NCBI RefSeq assembly: GCF_009910675.1
Contig: NZ_RSEJ01000043.1
Location: 1-32,594, forward strand
Source: Photobacterium alginatilyticum
GTDB lineage: Bacteria; Pseudomonadota; Gammaproteobacteria; Enterobacterales; Vibrionaceae
Length of the DNA: 32,594 nucleotides
Direction of reading: 5' to 3'
Position numbers and translations under genes: made by a program. Below the pieces are notes generated by a model. It had not been told where the DNA came from and searched no databases. It saw only the letters and a program-made list of their open reading frames with translations. Each line of letters opens with the position of its first letter. Within the stretch, counting starts at the first letter, position 1. Below are positions 7,120 to 15,431 of this stretch, piece by piece.

Positions 7120-9819
7120 ATGAGCCTGTTAAATAGAATATCAATAAAGACAAGGCTGCTCTGTCTAGTGGTGTTGCCACTAACATTTTCCTCCATTTTT
7201 ACAGGCGTAGAGCTTAGTGAACTCTATAATAAAGTCCACTCTTTGAATAGTTTGAGCGCAAGAGTTCAGTTACTTGAAGAAATATCGACTTTTGGGACAT
7301 TGGTTCACAAATTGAGGACAAGTCGATTGGAGTCAGCGGATGTGCTTGATGAAAAGGATCAGGCTATTGAAGCTGCATCACAATATTCGACTTTGCTTAC
7401 TGTCGCTTTTGAGCCTGCCGAGCAGGTTGAAGCTTCTGCTGTTGCGTCGGATATGATTGAGGTTCTTCAAGATTTTGAAGGCGTTGCCAAGGAGGATGTG
7501 ACTGATTGGTCAGACTGGGCTTCCGATCTCGTTGGGCAGTCTCTGGAGCAATTGGAGAAAAGCAGCCTTACTGTGGGCGATGAACAGATTGAACAAAACC
7601 TATCTATTCTCTACCAGTTAAAATGGCTTCAAATTTGGGCTCAGCAAGAAAACTGGTATGTACATTTGCTAAACAATGAAGCTACAAGAGATGAGTATTA
7701 TCAAAGCTTATTAGTTTCGGTGATAGAAAGGCAGCAACTGTTTATCGAACGTTATTTATCTATTAATGCGACACCAGAGCAAATTGATCTACTCAGCAGA
7801 ACATTTACAAATCCGGCTTTTTCAGAGAGTTATAAATTACGTAGCGAAATATTGGCAGGAGAAGAGTCAGATAAAGATATTTCAGCAGGTATGATAGCGT
7901 TTAATGAGCGTTTTCGCTTAATTCAATTTGTTGTCAACGAGGTGAGTGCGCAGTTAATTTACGAAGTGAATGATTGTATATCCAAGTCAAAGCAACTGAT
8001 GACTGTCTATTTAGCCGTTATTGTCCTCTCTTTGCTGATCATGGGCTATCTTGGTTCAAACTTGGCTAGACGTGTTATTTCTTATCTTGGTCATATCTTA
8101 AAGACCATGGCTAATATTGAACAGCAGAATAATAGCGACTTGCGGATAAAAGAAGATGGCAATGATGAATTTACCGTCTTTACACGCCAGTTGAATGTAC
8201 TCATCGAAGAACGCAGTGTAAACCAAGCTAACTTATTGAAAGCTAAAGAAACCGCCGAGAAGGCGAACATGGCAAAAAGCTCTTTTTTGGCCAACATGTC
8301 TCATGAAATACGTACCCCTCTAAATGGCATTATTGGCATGTCGGGTATTATGGCTGATACTGACCTCTCTCCTTCTCAGGCTGAGTATCTCCAGACTATA
8401 GAAACGTCCTCGCAAACTTTATTGCTACTAATCAATGATATATTAGATTTGTCAAAAATAGAGTCTGGCAACCTGGTACTTGCGCCTAATGAATGCAATG
8501 TCAGTGAAGTTGTCTATGACACTATGAGTATCGTGATGGCGAGGGCGACTGAGTCAAAACTCGATTTACAGGTGAAGATTGCACCGAATGTACCGTACAG
8601 TGTGGTTGTCGACGAGCACCGACTTCGTCAGGTGCTGATGAACCTGTTGTCTAATGCCGTTAAATTCACGTCGGAGGGAAGTGTGACGTTGGCCGTGGAT
8701 TGTCTGCTCAAACCGGACAATAAAGCCGATTTACTTTTTTCCGTCATAGATACGGGCATTGGGATTGCAGAGGATAAACAATCGCAAGTCTTTGCACCTT
8801 TTGTTCAGGAAGATGGCTCCATTACTCGTCAGTTTGGTGGGACTGGTCTTGGTTTGGCTATTTGCCGCCAGCTCGTTGAATTGATGGGGGGAGATATTCA
8901 ACTGAAGTCAGAAAAAGGAGCTGGCAGTACTTTTAGCTTTACGCTGGAAGTAGATATTGATGTGGTTGCTACTCCTTCCCAAAGTTTCAATGGCTTGCGC
9001 TGTTTGTTGGTTGGAAGTGATAACGAGGCCGTTGCGCTTATCCGGGCGGAGTGTCAAAAGTGGGGGATAGACGTATCGGTTGGTGCCGATCTCTTAGCGA
9101 CGGATTTGACCTCAAGCAACTATAGCCTCGTTATATATTGTCAGCAGTCTCTGGATCTGACACAACAAAAGATACCAATGATCAGGCAGCACTTTCCACA
9201 GGCCGCTTTAGTGATATGTAGTAGCCATGGCGATACATTACACGACTTCGGTTCAGAAATAGATGGTGTGATTACGCTTCCTCTCCTCGGTCAGCGTTTT
9301 ACTAAAGCCATTCAGGCGGCAGTAAAGGTTGTTGAACCAAGTCTTGCAGTTAAATCGGATAAAGTGCAGCCAGAACAGAAGACTTCTCCGACAGCAGACA
9401 AACATCAGGTGGCTACTGAACATTTTGATGATGAAGAAAATATCATATTGATTGTCGAGGATAATTTGGTGAACCAGAAGGTTGCCTCTTTGTTCTTGCG
9501 AAAGGCGGGCTTCGGTTATGATGTCGCGAACAATGGGCAGGAGGCCGTGGACGCGATCAGGCAAGGTAAGCAATACTCAGCTATTTTGATGGATTGTATG
9601 ATGCCGGTTATGGATGGCTTTACGGCAACTGAGGAAATCAGAAACTGGGAAAAAGAGAGTAAGATCTCTGGTCGATTGCCCATTATTGCTTTAACTGCCA
9701 GTGTACTGGATGAAGATATTGCCAAGTGTTATGAATCTGGAATGGATGATTATGTTGCCAAGCCGTTTAAGAAAGAAGTGTTGCTAGAAAAACTGGAATC
9801 TTTGACTCAATATGCATAA
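7120..9819 (+). CDS. Hybrid sensor histidine kinase with C-terminal receiver
   Basis: 899 aa, with AAGGAG just before the ATG. Order: TM1 about 11-30, a helical periplasmic region about 31-290, TM2 about 290-312, HAMP-like linker about 313-367, HisKA with phospho-acceptor H395 (SHEIRTPLNG), HATPase_c with N box NLLSNAVKF, DTGIGI and GGTGLGLAI, a degenerate receiver-like segment about 620-730, and a receiver domain about 765-895 with acidic VEDN and phospho-acceptor D825 (LMDCMMP) plus K in VAKPF. There is no HPt domain, so phosphorelay would need a separate HPt protein. The divergent periplasmic-protein/porin operon suggests these sense the same signal. It is not VarS/BarA, which ends in an HPt. 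Confidence 0.9.
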   Translation: MSLLNRISIKTRLLCLVVLPLTFSSIFTGVELSELYNKVHSLNSLSARVQLLEEISTFGTLVHKLRTSRLESADVLDEKDQAIEAASQYSTLLTVAFEPAEQVEASAVASDMIEVLQDFEGVAKEDVTDWSDWASDLVGQSLEQLEKSSLTVGDEQIEQNLSILYQLKWLQIWAQQENWYVHLLNNEATRDEYYQSLLVSVIERQQLFIERYLSINATPEQIDLLSRTFTNPAFSESYKLRSEILAGEESDKDISAGMIAFNERFRLIQFVVNEVSAQLIYEVNDCISKSKQLMTVYLAVIVLSLLIMGYLGSNLARRVISYLGHILKTMANIEQQNNSDLRIKEDGNDEFTVFTRQLNVLIEERSVNQANLLKAKETAEKANMAKSSFLANMSHEIRTPLNGIIGMSGIMADTDLSPSQAEYLQTIETSSQTLLLLINDILDLSKIESGNLVLAPNECNVSEVVYDTMSIVMARATESKLDLQVKIAPNVPYSVVVDEHRLRQVLMNLLSNAVKFTSEGSVTLAVDCLLKPDNKADLLFSVIDTGIGIAEDKQSQVFAPFVQEDGSITRQFGGTGLGLAICRQLVELMGGDIQLKSEKGAGSTFSFTLEVDIDVVATPSQSFNGLRCLLVGSDNEAVALIRAECQKWGIDVSVGADLLATDLTSSNYSLVIYCQQSLDLTQQKIPMIRQHFPQAALVICSSHGDTLHDFGSEIDGVITLPLLGQRFTKAIQAAVKVVEPSLAVKSDKVQPEQKTSPTADKHQVATEHFDDEENIILIVEDNLVNQKVASLFLRKAGFGYDVANNGQEAVDAIRQGKQYSAILMDCMMPVMDGFTATEEIRNWEKESKISGRLPIIALTASVLDEDIAKCYESGMDDYVAKPFKKEVLLEKLESLTQYA

Positions 9820-9878
9820 TTCACAAGGATTTTTGCAGGTAAAGCTAGATGTCGGGAGGCGATTTTAGCGTGGTGTCT

Positions 9879-9896
9879 TGTGAGAGATCTCTTACA
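9879..9896. promoter_or_regulatory. VarA/UvrY/GacA response-regulator binding site upstream of csrB
   Basis: TGTGAGAGATCTCTTACA is an 18-bp near-perfect palindrome and matches the known UvrY/GacA upstream site (TGTRAG-N6-CTTACA type) that drives csrB-family sRNA genes. It ends about 167 bp before the predicted csrB start, a typical distance. Confidence 0.85.
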
Positions 9897-10027
9897 AAGG
9901 CGTGGGAGATGTGAAAGATTGTTGTAGGACTCTCTCGCAATCAAAATAAAGTTGAGAATTATCAATCGCTTAGCTATGTGTTGTCAGTTTTGCTGAAGTT
10001 GAGGCAGAAAAATGTGAACTTCGTGTG

Positions 10028-10055
10028 TTGCTTAGATTTCAAAATAACGTAATCT
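10028..10055 (+). promoter_or_regulatory. Predicted csrB core promoter
   Basis: TTGCTT (10028-10033) and TAATCT (10050-10055) are separated by 16 nt, placing the start near G10063. Assigned because it sits between the VarA site and the first GGA motif of the RNA. Confidence 0.55.
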
Positions 10056-10062
10056 TTACCCC

Positions 10063-10455
10063 GTCGGAAGGAACTGACGGAACGGAACAGGAAATATGCC
10101 AGGGAGATTGGCAACCTCAGGATGAGGACGGTAGATCAGGAAGATTTATCGAACATGGACTGTGAAGGGACAATCGGACGGAACCGATATAGCAAATAGG
10201 AAATTTGCTAGTCAGGATGACAAAACGGACTACTTCAGGATGAAGCAAGGGACACCTCCAGGAAGGAGATGAGAGTCGAGACAGGATGCTTCGACGGGTC
10301 AAGGTATGACCGAAAGGACATCTCTAGGAAAGAGACAAAAAGGACTAAGCTGAAGGAATCAGCAAAATCATGGAATGATGCAGGGAGCACCATAGTAGCG
10401 GGAATGCTGCAAGTAAGACCTAAGGGCGCGACGAATGTCGCGCCCGCTCTTTTTA
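10063..10455 (+). ncRNA. csrB: CsrB-family regulatory RNA that sequesters CsrA
   Basis: About 393 nt with no believable reading frame and roughly 28 GGA triplets by my count, many as CAGGA/CAGGATGA in predicted hairpin loops flanked by complementary arms (for example CCTCAGGATGAGG at 10115-10127 and CTTCAGGATGAAG at 10233-10245). Segments such as GGGACACCTCCAGGA and GCAGGGAGCA...GGGAATGCTGC resemble E. coli CsrB. It ends in a strong intrinsic terminator and has an upstream VarA/UvrY box. CsrB RNAs bind many CsrA dimers through GGA motifs and so free target mRNAs for carbon storage, motility and virulence control. The exact 5' end is predicted from the promoter. Confidence 0.93.
10424..10455 (+). 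terminator. Rho-independent terminator of csrB
   Basis: Perfect 9-bp stem GGGCGCGAC (10424-10432), GAAT loop, GTCGCGCCC (10437-10445), followed by a T-run at 10450-10454. Confidence 0.93.
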
Positions 10456-10639
10456 TAACCCCACCTAATTGGCAAATACCGCAGTTTTGCAGCCTACGTC
10501 ATACTCCCAGCAAAGACGTAATAGCCAGCAATAGCGTTATTTTCTCTTAATTGCTTTTACTTATATCGCTGTAATAGGACCCTGTAAATTATCTGCTTGG
10601 TAGTTTATTTAAATGGTATTGGGTAAGTCAGGTCAAAAA
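10456..10639. other. Intergenic gap between csrB and the defence block
   Basis: AT-rich, no credible gene on either strand, no tRNA and no clear direct repeat. The left boundary of the presumed acquired block must lie here. Confidence 0.5.
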
Positions 10640-11500
10640 TCAGTAAGAAAGATATAGCCTCAACTCTTCGAAGTTATTGATGATGATTTGTTGCCCCTCT
10701 GGGTTTGAATCCAAAACGTTGATATCAATATTGTAAGTATCTAAGACATAGCGAACTAATGCCGCATTAGTCGGAATCTGAAGGACGTTGTCATTCATGC
10801 CATAATCATTGGCAATGACAGCTGCTTGAGCAGCCGTAAAGCGTGAGTCTGGTGTTAACTCAACAGTAACTTTTGTATTCCATAGCTTATCTTGGTTTAT
10901 TCCCATAATCATTTTGTCGTTGACATCAGGTATGTTCCGAATCCGGCTTAACACAAAATCTCTATATCCTTTTGCGTGTTCACAATAAGCTCTAACGTGC
11001 CATCGTAATGGAGTACAAACTAAGGTGTGAGGTGAAATGATGCGTTCGACCTCTTTTCCATCTTTTAGTGATGTGTAGCTTATATCGACACGTTTCTTTT
11101 CTCGGATTGCCTGAATGAGTGGGCGAAGAACTTGAGGTGAAATATTGCGAGTGATAGGGCGAACCATGGAGGTATTCTCAAACCCCATGTCAAGTTCACC
11201 AAAAGTGATAGTGATATCTTCACTGCGGGCAAGTATGTGTAGATATTCATCAGCATGGCCGCTTGTTAGTTTTGGTATGAAGGAATTACTAGGTTTATAG
11301 CCTTTTAACGACTTGTCGTATATAAGGCTTCCAGGGGCAATATCATTTAGGTAACTGTTGATGTCTTTAGAAGCTTGTTGCCGACCAATCCCAAAACTTT
11401 GTATTAGATGATTTGTCGTGAGCCTGCCCTCCCATAGGGCGATAATTTCGACCAATCTATAGCGAAGTAAAAGATCCCAGCGTATCGGCCATTTATTCAT
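10640..11500 (-). CDS. WYL-domain transcriptional regulator (BrxR/CapW-like)
   Basis: 286 aa, start at 11500 with AGGA 9 nt upstream. Residues about 10-60 form a winged helix-turn-helix (GRLTTNHLIQSFGIGRQQAS), and residues about 120-205 form a WYL domain with the stretch LRWHVRAYCEHAKGYRDF followed by VLSRIR, the pattern of BrxR/CapW repressors. A C-terminal WCX-type dimerisation extension follows. Such regulators sit at the head of many defence islands and repress a divergent defence operon until a ligand, possibly nucleic acid or a cyclic nucleotide, is bound. Here it is transcribed away from the condensin-like operon, with about 210 bp of shared promoter region holding palindromes. The ligand is unknown. 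Confidence 0.88.
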   Translation of the reverse strand: MNKWPIRWDLLLRYRLVEIIALWEGRLTTNHLIQSFGIGRQQASKDINSYLNDIAPGSLIYDKSLKGYKPSNSFIPKLTSGHADEYLHILARSEDITITFGELDMGFENTSMVRPITRNISPQVLRPLIQAIREKKRVDISYTSLKDGKEVERIISPHTLVCTPLRWHVRAYCEHAKGYRDFVLSRIRNIPDVNDKMIMGINQDKLWNTKVTVELTPDSRFTAAQAAVIANDYGMNDNVLQIPTNAALVRYVLDTYNIDINVLDSNPEGQQIIINNFEELRLYLSY

Positions 11501-11525
11501 CAGTGTTAATCCTGTCTAATTATGC

Positions 11526-11539
11526 TACATGTATATGTA
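11526..11539. promoter_or_regulatory. Candidate operator palindrome near the WYL gene start
   Basis: TACAT-GTAT-ATGTA, a 5-bp inverted repeat with a 4-bp centre, lies 26 bp upstream of the WYL regulator start. A second imperfect dyad GTCGCTAGTGAC is at 11554-11565. Autoregulatory binding by the WYL protein is inference. Confidence 0.35.
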
Positions 11540-11657
11540 ATCAGTATTTACCTGTCGCTAGTGACGTCATATTATTTGGGTGTTTTACGCCCGTCAATAG
11601 GGTGTGTATTAAAATGAGCAAAGCCCCTAAATAAGTCGGTTTGCCTGTTATATAGAG

Positions 11658-11669
11658 ATTCCATGGAAT
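11658..11669. promoter_or_regulatory. Candidate operator palindrome before the condensin-like operon
   Basis: ATTCCATGGAAT is a perfect 12-bp palindrome 40 bp upstream of the 11709 start and just downstream of a TATATA that could be a -10 element. This is where a repressor would be expected to act on the operon; the binder is not shown. Confidence 0.35.
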
Positions 11670-11708
11670 GTTTAGCGTTAGGTATCTAATGAATTTGGAC
11701 ATACTGAA

Positions 11709-12488
11709 ATGAAACTGAATCAATATCTCAACAAAATTTCGCAGGGAGATTCGATCAACCTAGCTCGCTTTATCAAGTGCTTACCATTCTCAGACATGAA
11801 TGAATGGCGAAAAATCTATAGTGCTACTCGTGTTCGGGATGGCCATCAAATGGAGGTGCTTGATGAAGAGAGACATAGCGCGCTTTTTGAACCAGAGGTA
11901 AGCGATAGAGTAGGCTCATCACATTTGGGACGCTCGCATGCTTTTCCAAGTAGTTTCGCCCATGTGTTAGTTTTGAACAGCACCACTAAGTCACAGGTTC
12001 CTTTTGTGGTTGTATCTGATGCCAATGGTTACAAAACCCAAGGAAAGCTTATTGGCCAGCGGGCGGTTCTTATAGAGAATATTGAAAATTTCTATCGATA
12101 TCGGGAGTTTCTAGAGTTAATTGGTCATCCGTTATTGGCTGAAAACTCAGACATTATTTTCGGTTCTGGCAATCAAATATGCCATCATCTGAATACGCCA
12201 TTTCTATCGATTTATGATGAAATATACTGCGCGCAAGATGTTGAATTAGGGGGATTAACAATATTCAACACTCTTAAAGCCTCTTTTTCTCAATGCGTTT
12301 GGCTGGCCCCAATTGAGTGGGAACCATTTAGAAGCAAATTTAAGCTCAAACCAAAAAATGGTACTAACTTGGCTAAGGCAATAATGCTGGCTCGAGATCT
12401 TGGTTTAAACGAAGAAGCTGATCTCATGAACCAAACTCGTCATTTTATGGAGCAGGAAGCCTTCCTTCCTGTATTTAAACAGGATTAA
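11709..12488 (+). CDS. JetD/MksG-like TOPRIM nuclease subunit, compact
   Basis: 259 aa, first gene of a four-gene operon. The middle and C-terminal part matches the TOPRIM layout of JetD/MksG (DUF2220): a strand ending in E123-N124 (VLIENIENF), then D170-E171, then D177-x-E179 followed by G181-G182 (QDVELGGLTIF), equivalent to the metal-binding DxD-x-x-G of topoisomerase VI A-like domains. In Wadjet the JetD subunit cleaves plasmid DNA that the SMC complex has extruded. JetD proteins I know are near 390 aa with a longer N-terminal arm, so this one is short by roughly 130 residues. The assignment relies on this motif pattern plus the three condensin-like genes that follow; no similarity search was possible. 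Confidence 0.68.
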   Translation: MKLNQYLNKISQGDSINLARFIKCLPFSDMNEWRKIYSATRVRDGHQMEVLDEERHSALFEPEVSDRVGSSHLGRSHAFPSSFAHVLVLNSTTKSQVPFVVVSDANGYKTQGKLIGQRAVLIENIENFYRYREFLELIGHPLLAENSDIIFGSGNQICHHLNTPFLSIYDEIYCAQDVELGGLTIFNTLKASFSQCVWLAPIEWEPFRSKFKLKPKNGTNLAKAIMLARDLGLNEEADLMNQTRHFMEQEAFLPVFKQD

Positions 12489-12491
12489 TTT

Positions 12492-15431
12492 ATGCTAAAG
12501 AATGCCATAGACAATTTGCTTATTAGTATTTCACGTTTAATTGCTATTGATTCGGTGGGGGTGGCCATCGCAGAGATCGACCTTAGAGAGGGCGGTATCT
12601 TAATTGGTGGCGGGAATATTGGTAAAACGTCGATCCTCAATGCGATTCGATTATTTTTATTACCAGAAGAAAACTTCAAAGACTCAAAAAGCAAGTTCGG
12701 ATTTTCAGATAAAGAAGGCAACTTTTACTCCAATGACGAGTGTTTTGAACACTACTTTCCGAGCAGCACCAGCTTTTTGATCTTAGAGTGCGATAACTAT
12801 TTAGGCGGGCCTATCCCTCACTGTCAGATACTTTATCGTGGTAGTTCAGAAAAACTTGATTATCGCCGCATGTTTACCTCGCTAAGATATGAGCAAATAC
12901 GCCACCTTTTTTGGGATGGCAATGCCGGATACGATGGTATTGGTGGTCGAGTGGATGATTTAACGCTGAGCAAAGTACAGACTTTTCTCAAGCGTGAGGA
13001 TAAGCACTTTAAGCCAGTAACGCGTTCAGCAAAAATTAAAGAGGTGATCTACGCTAATCAACTACTCGATATTGATGCGATGCGTTTTTGCTTGTTCCCT
13101 CTTAGTTCAACTAAAGATGCTGATGTCGATGCCTTTCGCGCGCTCGTTCGTTTGTTATTTGATATGAAGACCGGTTCGGACACGGTTCGTTTAGCGGTCG
13201 CTAACATCATTGAATCCAGAAAGAAGGAGCGAAAAGACGAGCTTAATTTCGATATTGATGCCTTTATTAATCATAACGACATGTTGTCACGCCGCGAGCT
13301 AATACTCAAAAAGATTGAAAGCCTAAGACCTGAGTACGAAAAGCTTGCCCTCAGTCATCAACAATTAGTGAGCAATAGAAATGCTGAAGATGCGTTGATG
13401 CAGTACGCCATGATGCTTGACAGCCGAATCAATCAAGAAAACCAAATTCTTAAGCAAGAAGAGATACAGCTAACGTTCCAGAAAGAAAAGGTACGCTCTG
13501 CGAAGAAAGCGTGTAATGACACACTTGATAAACAAAAGACGCTACAAGGTGAAATTAACGTACTGTCTCGTAGGCAGACAAAACTCGATGAGAGTGTGCA
13601 AAACACGAATCTCATCATCAATTTATACGATGAAAGCGAGACTATCGAATCAATTGTCTCGGGCCATCGTGAGCACTTAGCTGACAAAGAGCAAGCATTA
13701 GCATTAAAGCAAGATGCGGAGAAGCGACAGGCTGAACTGGAAGCCCTTAAGCAGGAAGTTGAAAAACTTGAAGAGATGGAAGCTCGCTATCAAGCTTCAG
13801 TTAACGCTCAGGAATACAAACTTTTTAATCAGTTACCTGATAGTGTTTGGATGAAATTAGCCGCTGTGAATTTAGAGGTGGCGGAGTCTAACCCTGCACG
13901 ACCTTTAACCGCGTCTGAACAACAGGCAATTGAATCTTTTACGGATTTATTAGAGGCGAAAGACCAGCATTATACGCTTTGGGGATTAAAGCTCAAGCCT
14001 ATCCAAACGGACAATCGAGAATCGGATCAAATCCGGTTATCTAAAGTACAAGAGACACTAGAGCGCAAACGCAAGCGAATGGTGGATTTGAGCGCGATGG
14101 ATAGTCAATCCCGTTTTGAGCGAATTAAAGACATCTCTGCACTTGAAACTGAAATTAAGCGCACACAAAACGAAATCAGCTTGTTGCTTGCATTCACCAA
14201 TAACGCACATCAGCTTCAAGAGATTAATAAAGAACTAGCGGAAGCTGAACAAACTCGTGACTCGTTACAAAAACAGTTCGACGCACAAAATGAGTTGTTG
14301 GCACAAGAGAAGCAATCGGTTGAGGTGCAAACTGACAAACTAACTGAGAAAAAAGAGCAGTTAGAAAAATTAACCGGATACAGAGTTAGGGTTAAAGCGG
14401 AACTTCAGGCGCATCATCTGCCAGTAAGTGATTTTTCAGTCTTACCCGACCAAACAGTGGACTTGTCGGGAGAAACATTACTCAAGCGAATTGAGAGCCT
14501 AAACAGTAAGCGTCAAGCAAAGACAGATATTACGGAGAGACTACAGGATTTTGTCAGAGAACAAGTGCTCGAAAATGACGATGAATTGATGCTCTCTCAC
14601 CTAGATGATGAACTTCTAGAACATGCATTTCACCAGCTTCAAACGCGCTATCAAGGGTTAGATGAGGAGTTTGATATTCTGCGTAAGCACTTTATTGAGC
14701 ATAAGCACTCTGTTCACGCCATTATCAATGAGCTAAAAAACAATCGAGAAATGGTCCTCCAATTTGAGCAGAGTATCAATCGCGCGTTTCAGGGGGTAGT
14801 GATTAATGATTTGTCGCAGGTAGAAGCCAAAATCAAAGTGGAAGCTCGATTTGATGACTTGGTGAATGAAATAGAGTTTTTTGATACTCATTCTGATCAA
14901 AAAGCGTCTGAACAATTTATTGAGCGTCTTAAGGCCTTTAGTAAAAAGTTCTTCCCAGAAGGCAAAGCCGCATTGTTAACGATGGAGCAGATAGTATCTG
15001 GAATTTCATACCGAGTGAAAAAGCAGGGACAAGAAGGTTGGGAGAGTAAATCGCAATCTACTTCGACCATTATGCTTATCAATATCAAACTGGTAGAAAT
15101 TTTACTTGGTAGATTGAGAAACAGCGCTTGTTCTACTCAGTTTCCATTGGTTATTGACGAAGGTGCTTCGGTTGATAGCTCTCAATTTGACTGGCTGTTG
15201 CCTAATATGAAACAAGCAGGATTTAGAGTATTAAGCGCATCGACCAATTCTGCATCCAGTGAGATCATCTTCAAGTTTGGGCAGCATTTTCGATTAGATG
15301 CCATGCGTACAGCAACACCTTATAGCAAAGCAAGAACCATTGCATTTACTGGCATGCCAGAAAGTTTTGTGACAAAAGGAAGTACGTTGGATAGAGAGCA
15401 GCTTGATATGTTTGGAGAGGCATATGAGTGA
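12492..15431 (+). CDS. SMC/JetC-MksB-like ATPase of a condensin-like defence system
   Basis: 979 aa. The N-terminal ATPase half has Walker A G39-G-G-N-I-G44-K45-T46-S47; a charged coiled-coil region fills about 270-810; the C-terminal half has an ABC-type signature S854-Q-S-T-S-T and Walker B LVIDEG with D889-E890, followed by a D-loop (SVDSSQ). This split head and long arm is the SMC/MukB/JetC plan. The protein is about the size of MksB (about 950 aa) and smaller than MukB (about 1480 aa). It would dimerise, bind DNA and extrude loops with the kleisin and KITE-like subunits encoded next. It begins 3 bp after the TOPRIM gene and its end overlaps the next gene by 8 bp. Confidence 0.8.
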   Translation: MLKNAIDNLLISISRLIAIDSVGVAIAEIDLREGGILIGGGNIGKTSILNAIRLFLLPEENFKDSKSKFGFSDKEGNFYSNDECFEHYFPSSTSFLILECDNYLGGPIPHCQILYRGSSEKLDYRRMFTSLRYEQIRHLFWDGNAGYDGIGGRVDDLTLSKVQTFLKREDKHFKPVTRSAKIKEVIYANQLLDIDAMRFCLFPLSSTKDADVDAFRALVRLLFDMKTGSDTVRLAVANIIESRKKERKDELNFDIDAFINHNDMLSRRELILKKIESLRPEYEKLALSHQQLVSNRNAEDALMQYAMMLDSRINQENQILKQEEIQLTFQKEKVRSAKKACNDTLDKQKTLQGEINVLSRRQTKLDESVQNTNLIINLYDESETIESIVSGHREHLADKEQALALKQDAEKRQAELEALKQEVEKLEEMEARYQASVNAQEYKLFNQLPDSVWMKLAAVNLEVAESNPARPLTASEQQAIESFTDLLEAKDQHYTLWGLKLKPIQTDNRESDQIRLSKVQETLERKRKRMVDLSAMDSQSRFERIKDISALETEIKRTQNEISLLLAFTNNAHQLQEINKELAEAEQTRDSLQKQFDAQNELLAQEKQSVEVQTDKLTEKKEQLEKLTGYRVRVKAELQAHHLPVSDFSVLPDQTVDLSGETLLKRIESLNSKRQAKTDITERLQDFVREQVLENDDELMLSHLDDELLEHAFHQLQTRYQGLDEEFDILRKHFIEHKHSVHAIINELKNNREMVLQFEQSINRAFQGVVINDLSQVEAKIKVEARFDDLVNEIEFFDTHSDQKASEQFIERLKAFSKKFFPEGKAALLTMEQIVSGISYRVKKQGQEGWESKSQSTSTIMLINIKLVEILLGRLRNSACSTQFPLVIDEGASVDSSQFDWLLPNMKQAGFRVLSASTNSASSEIIFKFGQHFRLDAMRTATPYSKARTIAFTGMPESFVTKGSTLDREQLDMFGEAYE

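Noticed and set aside
7120..9819. Hybrid kinase as VarS/BarA because csrB is next door
   Set aside because: VarS/BarA ends in an HPt domain; this protein ends right after its receiver.
10269..10550. Open frame of 93 codons on the plus strand (and a 61-codon one on the minus strand) over csrB
   Set aside because: They lie across the GGA-rich RNA and its terminator, have no ribosome site and a composition set by the RNA motifs.
10456..10639. Phage or ICE attachment site next to csrB
   Set aside because: No direct repeat with the right gap could be found by eye and no integrase gene is present.
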